Assembly (NCBI RefSeq): GCF_003265705.1
Contig: NW_020312867.1
Span: forward strand, 2,817,307-2,881,306
DNA from: Callorhinus ursinus
Taxonomy: Eukaryota > Chordata > Mammalia > Carnivora > Otariidae
DNA: 64,000 nt
Direction: 5' to 3'
Shown here in pieces: positions 45,701 through 57,700 of this stretch (the first letter of the stretch is position 1; each line of letters begins with the position of its first letter). A model generated the notes under the pieces. That model had not been told where the DNA came from, did no database searches, and saw only the letters and a list, made by a program, of their open reading frames with translations. A program made the position numbers and the translations under genes.

Positions 45701-48700
45701 CTGCTGCCAGTTGAAACAATGGATCAGCAAGTTTATTGTCCATTTATCTACGTCAGTGCTGCTTAATTCTCCTCTCCTTGTGAGACTGTTTAAAGGTTTA
45801 GAATTAGAGCTGAGATAGATGCTACAGCAGTATATATGATATATTGCTTTCAAAAATAACACTTATCTTGGGGCACCTGCCTGGCTCAGTCGGGAGAGCA
45901 TGTGACTCTTGATCTTGGGGTTGTGAGTTCAAGCCCCACCTTGGGTGTAAAGATTACTTAAAAATAAAATCTTAAAAAATAAAAAAAACACTTATATATC
46001 ATCAGAAACAAATTTAGAAAATTCAGAAAAGTATAAAAATACAGGTTGCCTGTCATCCTACCTAGCGATAACCATATTTTATTATATTTCCAGTTTTTAC
46101 TTTTATGTTCTGGTTATTGAAAGAGTACATGCTCATAGTTGAATATTTGGAAAACACATTGAATTATAAAGAACTAGGAAAAAAACTCATAATCCTATAA
46201 TCCAGGGACAACTATATTAATGTTTAGTGCTAGGTAGATTTATGTGTGTGTGTATATATATATATATATATAATTTTTATAAAAGTGATTTTTAAGTTTA
46301 TATGGTTGTCAAGCTGGATGTACCCTTGTGTCCCCTTTTCTCACATAATATTAGAACACAATCTCATTTCTATATCATTTTTTTCTATATCATTTTAAAA
46401 CACTCATAAACAAAATTTCTGATGGATGCCTATTATTTCCTCATTTGGCTATACCATAACCTAACTATTTCATTATTTTTGGAAATTAGATCACTTATAA
46501 TATGTTCAGTTCACTGAACATTGTCATGCATAAATTTTGTCCACACTTCAGAATATTTCCTTAGGTGGATTCTTGGAATGAGCATATTTAGGGCTCTTGG
46601 CATATCTTATCAAATTGTCTTCCACTTCTACCAGAGGGGTACTCAATAAATATTAATGGAGAGTGAAAGCTGCTGTCTGCCAGGATATATCATTCTTGTA
46701 GAAGAGGCTAATAATATAGTAAACTCATAAGAATGGAGTTCTTGCAACTAGAATAATCCAGGCATGGCCAAGAGCTGAGTAATTTCATGCTAGCTGTTTA
46801 ATTGCAGTAGCTGTTTAGAGGACTGATTTATAGGACCCAACTGTGAGGATTGGTATTTAGTACTGCATTTCAAATGTATATATGTGACTGCCTCTTCTAA
46901 AAGGGTTTAAACAGCTTTGAACTCTTTCCTTTTGAAAAGTTAAAAGTTCCTTAAGTTTTTATTCCTGGTACCACTACTACAATTTACTGGGCAACATACC
47001 TGATGTCATGAAAAGCAAAAGTTACAACAGATAAAAAGACCTCAGGAACGTCCATCTAATTGACACTGCATTGCATTAATCATTAAACAGCTTTAATCTC
47101 CTGCAGATCACTTGTTGAATGGGCATTGTTACAAAATAAGAATTACGGGAAATGAGTATCCTGAATGTTCTTTCCACAGAAAAGAGGTGTTTGGAGAGAG
47201 CTGGGATTCAGTTGGCTGCTATGTTCTTGTTAGAAAGTTTGACCAGCTCCGTGTTCTTCCCTGGTCTTGAAGGATGTGAATGTGGCCCCACTGCTTCCTT
47301 TATATATATGTTTATATACACTCCTCACCCTCAGGAAAGCTAGAATTATAGCTGGCCTACTCCACTTCTGCCTTGTGCTTTTCCTTTCTGGTGGCCTTTG
47401 TTCACATTTCCTCCCCTTGAGATGCCCCACCTTTTTTGGTTTGATTTCATTGTGGGCATGGGCAAGGGGGAGGTGGATTTAAGTAAGTTATAAGGATACA
47501 GGTGACTTTATTCTCATTGGGGGGAAAAAGAATCTTACAGGAAAAACAGAGGTCCTTTTTATCAGCACCCCATTCTCATTTCCCTTTCCCCCTGTCACTA
47601 GAAGATTTTATTTCCCTGACGAGCTCTGTCATGTCACGGGCACAATGGCTGGCAACTTCCCCAAACCCACATTCTTCAGTTTAGCAGCCTCATTACTTAG
47701 GAGAAGATCTTTACCTGTAACTCTAGGGAAAAGTCCAGGGGTGGATTCTTGTTGGCTTAGTATGGGTCATGTGTACATTTTTGGACCACTCACTGTGGCC
47801 AGAGGGTAGGGTGTTTGAATTGGCCAGACCTGGACCCCCTCCTACCTGGGCTTTCCTACTTAAGAGAGTTCTGGACTGTTGCAAGTGGGTTAAATAACCA
47901 TTCACTCTTTTTCTTCTCATTGTTAACTAAGACTATGTGAGGAAGATATTGGAGTTGGCTTTGAAGGAAGAAAAGATATGTGCTGACACATTGTAAAAGA
48001 GGCTTTCAGATTCAGAGCATGATTTGTGAGAAGTCCGAGATTTGTGGGTGTTTGAAAAGTTAACAGTAGAAACAGTCTGCAAGAGTGTTGACTGAACTAG
48101 GCTGAAAGGTTAAGAGGTAGGAGGGAGAGAGCTGAACCTAGAGTCAGGGAAAGGTGTCATGGAACTTTAAAAAGGAAAAGATGATCTGTTGATAGGCAGA
48201 AAGCTGAGTAATCCTGGAGGCAGATTCGTTTACTATGGGAGTAAATAAGATTATGCAAATGAACCTTATACCACTACACGGAGGTAAGGTAGTAGAGGTA
48301 TTATATCAAAAATTCCTGTATAATAAAAACTGTACCCAAGGCTTACAAGTAGTCTGCTTATTAGTAACAGAATAAAATTTCATGCTAACAAAAATGTTAA
48401 CATTTTCAAATATGTTGTTATAGAACTATGTCAGACTGACCGGGGCATGAAGTAATAAAAAATTAACTGAGTTCAGAGAGATAAGACAAATCAGGTTGTG
48501 TAATTCTGGTAACAGCACATTTAGCTGAGGGAAGAGGACTCAGAAAAAAAGATGAAAATTTATTATAAAATAAATAGTCACTCAAACACCCAACTCTTGG
48601 TTTTGTCTCAGGTCGTGATCTCAGGGTAGTGAGATCGGGCGAGTCAGGCCGGGCGCTCAGCGCAGAGTCGGCTCAAGATTCTATGTGTGCCTCTCCCTCT

Positions 48701-51700
48701 GTCCCTCCCCCCCCTTCTCTCAAATAAATAAATCTTTTAAAAAAATAATGGCAATATCCTAAACTCTTAAGTTCTTTTTTTTTTTTTTAGGTTTTTAACT
48801 CCAGTTAACACAGTGTTATATTAGTTTCAGGTGTACAATAAAGTGATTCAGCAATTCCATACATCACTGGGTGCTCATTACAAGTGCATTACCTTTCTGC
48901 ATTTCTACTTAGCGTTATAGTAACCTGTGACTTAATCCCCATCACCTTTTTAACCCATCCCCCACACACCCACACATCCCCATAAACTCTTAAACTCTTT
49001 AAAAGGCTTTCTGATTGAAAGTTACATCTTTGATTAAGAGGGAGAGGCAGTCCAGGATGAACAGGGGACCAATATGATTTCAGGTCATTTTATAGCCCGA
49101 GGATAAAGAGATCATGTTCAAGAAGTATGTAGCCTTGGAGATGTAAATAATCAGAGTGCTGGGAAAGATCTGTGACTAGAGCCTGTTGTTAGACACTACA
49201 TGGGATTTTGAGCACAGGCTCTCATTGTGTAGTCACACACTCTAGAATGCTGGGGTGAAGGGTGAAGTAATTGGAAAAACAGCCTGTGAAACAAAATATC
49301 ATTCACTAAAGCAGAAAGGTGGCAGCAGCATCACCCCTGCAATAGCCTGACCATAGCCAGGGTCTCTGCACACTCATCTCCAGATGGAGAGTTGTTCCAG
49401 CTATTCAAACACAGGGTCACAAAGGATATATTTACGAGTCCACGTGGAGGTGAGTGTCTCCTTTCTTTTCATATTTTTTATTCTACTAAGAACATTTACA
49501 TTCACATACTTTGAAAATGAAGAGAAACTATATGAGACTGACAAACAAGTGTTGCTCCAAATAGGGCAACCAGATTGACAAAGAGGGCCCAGGACTCTTG
49601 GCCCATGAATACTTTGGTCGTTATACAATTTGAGGGCTTATAGTGGGAGGTAGGGGCTGAGATCTCCCTAAAAAGGTTGAAATCTTATAGGGATCCAGTT
49701 TTAACTATGAATTTCTCCAGATTATGAGATGATGACAGAGTAGTTACTTTGCCTTGTTCCCTCATCTACTTATAGTGTTGTTTTTTTTAACCCCATTTGT
49801 TATATCGCCCTTCTCCTGAACTTCCCTGACAGCTAACTACCCCCCACCCCATCCACCCCCTCTACATGCTCTCTTCATAAATTACCTGGCCTTGGGAGGT
49901 CCTGCTAGCCTTAGGGCCAAGCGTTAACTCTATTTCCCCCTCCATCCTCAGCAGCAGAGCTAAGGCCAAGCTGGAGTATTTTAGTAAAATTCTGCTGAAG
50001 GTTTGTATATGACAGAATGAAGGCTTCGGCAACCTGATTGTGAAGCTGACACATTGTTGTACATTCTCTTCAACTTGGGTTCTCTTGCAGTGTCACCCAT
50101 CTGGCAGAAGCCAGCTTCTCCCTCTTTATTCCTTTTCTCTCTCAAGAAGTGAAACATGGAGGAAGGGGGGGGATGGTGATAAAACATGAGAGAGATCAAA
50201 GCCTCCTTGAGTTCCCTTTCTGAATCTGTCACCTCCCAAAAGGAAACAAAATCTCAGAGTTAGGGTACATTCCTTCTCCAAGTTTTTATACTTTAAATCT
50301 ATGTATGTAAACATACAATCTATATTATATAGTGTTGCTTTTTTAAAAATCTGCATTGGGGCGCCTGGGTGGCTCAGTCATTAAGCATCTGCCTTTGGCT
50401 CAGGTCATGATCCCAGGGTCCTGGGATTGAGTGCCGCCCCCCCCAAATCAGGCTCTCTGCAGGAAGCCTGCTTCTCCCACTTTCATTCCCCTTCTTGAGT
50501 TCCTTCTCTTCCTGTCTCTCTCTGTCAAATAAATAACTAAAATCTTTAAAAATAAATAAATAAATAAATAATCTGCATTAAGTGGTATATACATACCTTT
50601 CTGTATTTCTACTTAGCGTTATGTTTTCAAGATTTTCTATGTATTAATGCTTCTAGTTCATTGATTTTAATCTGTATATCATATGAATATGTCATAATTT
50701 ATCAGTTTTTCAACTGATGAATATTTAGGGTATTTCCAATTTTTTTGACATTATAAATAAGGCTGCAATGTACCCTTTTGTGTATATCTTTTTGTGTGTA
50801 TGACCATGTTTGAGAATATCTTTAGCTTTATCTTTGATAAAGTTTAACTATCTTTGATAGTTTTATCAAAGTAAAACTGCTATAGGGTAGACACCTCTTA
50901 ACTTTACTAGATATTACAGAATTATTCTCCAGAGTAATTGCTCCAGTTTGCATGCCTGCCAACAGTGTATGAGAGTTCTTACTTCTCTGTGTATCGGTCA
51001 ACACTTGGTGTTATCTGACTTTAAAAGTTTTGCCATTCTGACGTATGTGAAATGGCATCTCATTAAATTTAATTTGCACTTTCCTGACTACTAATAGAGT
51101 TAATGTCTTTCTCCTCAATTTTCTATCACAGTTCCCTATTTCTTTCATAGCACTTACCACATGGTATTATTATGGATTGGTTGATTTGTGTGTTCATTGC
51201 CTGCCATCCTGTCTAGAACATGATCTCTGTGAGAACAGGGATCACAACTCTCCTGTTCACTGTTTTATCCCCAGACCTCAATCCAGGGTCTGGTAGTAGG
51301 GATTCAATAAATAGTTGTTTAATGAAGGAACCTGCTAGTGGGAGGGGCAGGGGTGTTCCTTGGTAAGTCTGCTAGTACTACAAGAGAAATGCTTGTACCG
51401 TAACTGGAATTTATTTCTTTATATTCCTCCCATCCAAACACTATACTTTATTTCATAGCCAGTTCAAAGTATCTGATTCTTTCCTTCATTTCTTATATCC
51501 CCTTTCCAAGCCTTTTGTATAGTCTTGAATAGAAGGTAGCAGAAATAGAGAATCATAGAAATAGCCACTGATGGTTTGATTTGATAGAGATTACATGCTC
51601 CAGCCTGGGGCCTATGATTTGAAATATACTGATATTGAATTAGCCTATGATTATTTTGTGCCCCACATCAGAGAAGAAACCAAAGTTCTGATGAGGTTCA

Positions 51701-54700
51701 TTATTAGATAGGAAATTAAATTGGAAGCCCTTTGCCTTTGTTGGGATTCTTATTGAAAGAATTAATCTTATCCTAACTACTATCAGACTCTCTGAGATAG
51801 GCAGGACTTCATCAGCAGAGATTGACTAGGCTAGGCATGATAATTTTTTATTTTTGAGAAAAATAGACTTCGAAGAAGACTGGAATAAATCTCAGTGACT
51901 TTTCTACAGTTCCCTTTTTTCCTACTCAGTCACTCTTAGTGTTGGTACCAGCAGCTCCAATTGCATCTTGTTCCAACTTTATTTAGTTTCTGAGTTCTGT
52001 TCTGACTACATCTTAAACTACTCATTGCCTTGATTAGGGTTCTTTGGGGGTGCAGGGAACAAGCCCACCCAAGCTAACTTAAACCAGACACAGTCCAGGA
52101 ATGTCTCAGAAATTAAAACCACAGACAGCTAGAACCAAGAATTGGAGCAGTGGAAATATCTACTAAAAGCTCCCAAGTGGAGTGCCTGGGTGGCTCAGTT
52201 GGTTAAGCATCCAACTCTTGATCTCAACTCAGGTCTTGATCTCAGGGTTGTGAGTTCAAGCTGCCTCCACACCCAGTGTGGAGCGTACTTAAAAATTAAA
52301 AATAAAAATAAAATAAATAAAAGCTCCCAAGTTTGCTTCTCTTTTCAAGAGAAAACCAAGCCAAGGATAAAATCTTAGTCCCAATTACAGATTCTCAGGG
52401 AAGGATGCATGCTCAGCATGGACCAGATACCTGCCTGTCTCCAAAAAGCCATGACCATAAAGTTACTTCTACAAACATGGCAGCCAAGAGCCACTCCTGT
52501 AATGTGTGGATGACACAAGAGGGCAGCTGTCAGAGGGGAAGAGATGTTAGGCAGAGGCACCCATAGATGTCTACTGAATTTATCAGTTGCTGGACATTTA
52601 GTTTAGAGGCTCTGAAACCTAGCAACTCCTTCATATCTTCTGCTTCCTTAACTTTTCTTGCCCCAAGTCTTACCTGGCTCCTTACCCGGCTCCTTACCCA
52701 GCTTACTGTTCTCGTTTTCATAGCCACTTGCAAGTGTATTCTTAACAGATACCTGACTGCTCTCACTTAAGAGAGGAACTTTGCAGATGAGAAGGTACAT
52801 TTTTTGCCTCGTTTGTTTATCTGGAAGGAATTAGAAAGTGGGAATATTCTGTATACTATAACATCTCTCTGGTATGGCTTACAGTCCACTGATGTGTCCC
52901 GTCCCAGCAAGTGGGAAATAGCAGTAATTAGGTATTATGGAACTTAAGCCACCTGGGAAGTCCATTCTGCCTTTGCTGAGACCATACATTCTCTTGTTAC
53001 AGGAACATGACATAGAAACAACTCACGGTGTGGTCCATGTCACCATCAGAGGCCTACCAAAGGGAAACAGACCAGTTATTCTGACATACCATGACATTGG
53101 CCTCAATCGTATGTATTTGATTTTGATTTTATACTTTCCCTTTTTATTTTAATACATGATCTTTGTGTATTTATTTTTAAAAAGAAGAAATCCCAGTATT
53201 CTAACAGCACAGGTTTTTTCCTCTCTGTCTTACCCTGACCCACCTCATTGCTACACGTGTTAATGGCAGGATTAAGGTGTCTGGGAACTGTTCAGGAGAA
53301 TATGTTTGGGGGATACTGGAATTATATCTCATTACATCTCATGTCTTAACTGCTAAAGGATGAACTGGTTAAGAGAGCAGAACTGAGGGGCACCTGGCTG
53401 GCTGATCGGCAGAACATGCAACTCTTGATCTTGGGGTCATGAGTTTGAGCCTCACATTAGAGATTACTTAAAAAATAAAGTTTGTCTCTTTAAAAAAAAA
53501 AAGAGTAGAACTGAAATCGGTTGTTTATTTTGTTTAAATCTATACTTCTTTGGTTTTTTTCATATTTCATATTTCATTTTTTCACATTTCATACTCATTT
53601 TTCATATTTCAAGTTAGAAATTCCAGAGTTAACTTTGTTGTGAGCTCTTCAATGAATTAGTAAAAGTATTCTTGCTCTGGCCTGTCATCAGTGATTTTAA
53701 GTGGACTTTTCTAGATGGTAGTATAAGATTCTGGCCCTAGCCCCAGGCTAAGAGTCTTACTTGTGTTTTGTCCCATGCTTCTCCAGCTTTCAAAGCTGGC
53801 CTACATTTGAGGCTACAGTCTAGTGCTGGAGCTTTTGTAGCCTCTTTTGCATGATAAGTGATTTAAGCAGTTACACTAATAGGGTAGAAATTGAAGCAGC
53901 AGCCCCTCTCTACACCCCAGCAATTTTGCCAAAAGACAGTCTTCACATGGTGAATCTAAGCAGCCCAGGTTATTTATTCTCGCCAGGTTCTTGGAATATA
54001 GTCAGCATCTCTGTGTCAGATGGAGGAATAAGGTACATGAGAAATGATAGCATTATGAGTGCAAGATTATTTCGTGCAATACCAGAATTGGTTTCCATTT
54101 TGTAGACATTGTGTAGAATCGAAAATTCATTGTTGTTTTCAGGTCATTGAGATGTCTGGTATTCAGCCTTTAGGGCAGCTTAAATCACATTGTTCAGACA
54201 CCTCATTTTAGTGGAACAGTGATTAAAAGGGAGTTAAAAGCTGGGGAAAGGGAGTGAAAAAGGATGAATTAATTGAGTCAAGGAAAACTGGAGAGAAATG
54301 GAGAGGACTTTTATGTACAGTCTGTTGAAAATTGGGGAGAGACAGAGAACCTGTGACTTAGGAGTATTTTTACTCTTACAGATAAATCCTGTTTCAATGC
54401 ATTCTTTAACTTTGAAGATATGCAAGAGATCACTCAGCACTTTGCTGTCTGTCACGTGGATGCCCCAGGCCAGCAGGAAGGTGCACCCTCTTTCCCAACA
54501 GGGTAAGGCCACTAGCAAGATCTTCTGGAAGGCATGCATTCAGAAGAGCAAATGATTGAGCTCCAGTGGGAGAAGTAGCATTGATTTTAGCATAGTCTAG
54601 GGGTTATACCTATCAACCAACTATCCTCCCTATTTCTCTCCTTGCTCTGAGAGGACTCTCATGTACATGTACAGTCTGTTGAGGAAAACTGCATGTTTTC

Positions 54701-57700
54701 CTATATCCAGGAATGGTTCTCCATAGACGGGACTCTGTCTCCCTGCAATTGCAAGGCTTAAGTGTCTGAAACGCCCACTTCTCACTGTCTTTTATCTGTC
54801 TCCTTCATCATCTTTTTAAAATCTGTCATTTCTGTGTCCCTCCCTGAAACTTCCAACTACCTAGGTCCAAACTCCAATCCCTCTGAGCTTCCTGAGAGCA
54901 CCTCCCCAACCTTACCTCCCAATCTGGTGACAGGAATTTGAATATTTTGTAACCATTTATTCTGAGAAGTTGCCCTGTCAGCTAGAGATGCATTTTGAGT
55001 GGACTTGGAGCTCTTGGCCTCATCCTAAACCTGCTTTGCATGGTGGAGCCACAGTCTCCCTCACTCTTCCCTGGACATTGTAAGCACAAGCTGTGGAATG
55101 CTGGTTTTTTTCCCCCTTTCCCTTGGCTCCTCTCCAGAGCTGCCTCTGCCAGTGACTGTTGTGAAATAGACCATTGCAGATGAATAAGAGCTAACACTTA
55201 CATGGGACTTGAATAACATTCCTCACACTGCTTTAAATGCTTCACATTTATTAAGTCATTTAACCCTCACAGACTTATGGGACAGGTTTACTATTAATTC
55301 CTATTTTACAAGTGAGGAAACTGAGGCCCAGAGATGATTAAGTCATTTGGCCAAGATGACATAACAAATAAGTAGCAGAGCTGGAATTTTTAACTTAGGC
55401 AGTCTGGCTCCAGAAGCCATGTTATTGACTATGTCCAGGCTGTTCTGTCTCTCAGATGCAAATTGGCCAGTGACCAGCGTATAGCCACCAAGATTTAGAT
55501 TCAGTTCCTTTTTTCTGTTTTGTGCACAAATGGCTCAGGAGCACTCCATTGCTTAAAAAATGTTTCAAGCAGAGGCAGGCTGACTCCCCTGTCAGAGTAA
55601 ATCCTGCCTCATATATAGGAGATTGTCTTAAGATCTCTTTCCGTCTCGTATGTTGACTAACATAACATAATAAAATAAAAGATCTCTTTCCATCTCTGCT
55701 TCTGTAATCTCTGTGGATGCCCCCTTCTTTTCTTGGATTCCTAGTCTGAATCAGTTCCTGGGCTTGCTTGACCATCTTAGGATCCAATGGTTCATATCAT
55801 ACACCAGATTCAAAAGCAATAAGGTAACTGTGTTATTTTATGCTTGAGTAAAGCAGATCAGCACTCATGATGAGTAGTCCAGGATCTGTGACTAGGTGGC
55901 TAGGCCCAGTAAGGCTTTGTTTATTCTTGCCTTTAGCTGCCTGAATATAAGCCGCAGACTGAGAGCCACTTCTTCAGTTGACTTACTGCTGGAAGTTTAC
56001 AGAGCCTCAATCCCATTTAAAGTGATTATTAGGGATTTGGAAATACCCTGGGAAAGAGCCATATTACCTTTTCTTTTCAAATGGCTTCCTCTGGTCCCAG
56101 AAACTGCCCTTTAGAATATGGAGACACGTGGATTCTTCTCCTAGCATTGGAAGTTGCACAGCTTGTCCCAGTCATTTCCACACATTATCTCCTTTCAGCC
56201 TTTGGTAAAAGAATGCTTTTATCTAAGAATCCCATACTCTTCTAGCTATTCTTGTGACTGGGAAATGTGGGTGCTTTCTAAGTCAGGAGATATCCTTCTG
56301 AATTTCAGGTACCAGTACCCCACAATGGATGAGTTGGCTGAAATGCTGCCTCCTGTTCTTACCCACTTAAGGTAGGTTCATTCTTTTATTGACTTTCTAC
56401 CATTTGTTTGATCTAGGGGCTGTGCTGGTGAGCAAACGGAATAGTCACTGTGGAATAGTCACTATCCTCGTGGAGCTTACATCTTGGAGGAATAATTAAC
56501 AACAAATAAGAAAACAATCACAACTAAAGTGCTATAAGAGAAGTCAGTGATGGTGATGTTAGAGAAGGGTCAGGTTCACAGCTATAAGGCTAGCTGGGCA
56601 GTGCCTCTCTAAGAAGTTGTCATCTAGGCTGAGACCTAGACAGAGAGCTAGGGCAAGATGGTTCCAGACAAAAGGAATAATATTTCCAGAAGTCCTAGAC
56701 CAAATGAGCAAGTAGGAGGAAGGCACAGAGTGAAATTTGAGAAACAGGCAAGGACCAGATTACGTAGTCTCACAGATCAGGTAAGAATTTAAGATTTTAT
56801 TCAAAAGATATAGATATATAGAAGGGTTTTAAGCAGGGAATTGATATCCAGTTTCGTCTTTTATTTATTTATTTGCTTATTTATTTATTTTAGTTTCAGG
56901 TGTAGAATTTAAAAATGGGTTGGATAAGAATGTGCATTAATTTTGGGGCGCCTGGGTGGCTCAGTCGTTAAGCGTCTGCCTTTGGCTCAGGTCATGATCC
57001 CAGGGTCTTGGGATCGAGCCCCGCATCGGGCTCCCTGCTCTGCGGGAAGCCTGCTTCGCTTCTCCCTCTCCCACTCCTCCTGCTTGTGTTCCCTCTCTCA
57101 TTGTGTCTCTGTCAAATAAATAAATAAAATCTTAAAAAAAAAAATGTGCATTAATTTTACTTTTTTTTTTAATTTAGTCTTTTAAAATTATCACTCTGAG
57201 TATAAAAGTTGCCTTTCAGTAAAGCCTGTTTACTTTTTTAGTTTATTTTTTATTTTTTTAAAGATCTGTTTATTTATTTTGGGGGGAGCAGAGGGAGAGG
57301 GAGAGAGAATCCACAAGCAGACTCCCTGGCAGAGCATGGAGCCAGAAGCAGGACTCGATCCCAAGACCCTGAGATTACTACCTGAGCCTGAACCGAGAGT
57401 CAGACACTTAACTGACTGCGCCACCCAGGCGCCCTAAACTTTACATTCTTAAAAAGGATCACTCTAGCTATGGAGAGAATGGGTTGGAGAGGAGTATAAG
57501 AGAAAAAGCAGGGAGACCTTTAAACTATTACAGCGGTCAGGCAAGAGGTAATGCTAGCCTGGGAACTAGATGCCTTCAGGAGAATGCAATGAAGTAGATG
57601 GAGATAGGAAGGAAATATTTTGGAGGTAGACTCTATAGGACTTGCTGTTGGGTTGGACATGGAGGTGTTAGGAGAGGGAACTGTTAGAATGACTCCCAGG

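Larger units (their letters stand above)
41213..53002 (+). other. NDRG3: NDRG3 intron 3 (11.8 kb)
   Basis: CAN-SINEs crowd 41.5-46.0 kb; 46.0-46.6, 48.8-49.0 and 50.6-51.1 kb are old antisense L1. The segments 46.7-48.5, 49.0-50.3 and 51.3-53.0 kb hold little that I can name besides one CAN-SINE at 52.2 kb. Confidence 0.75.
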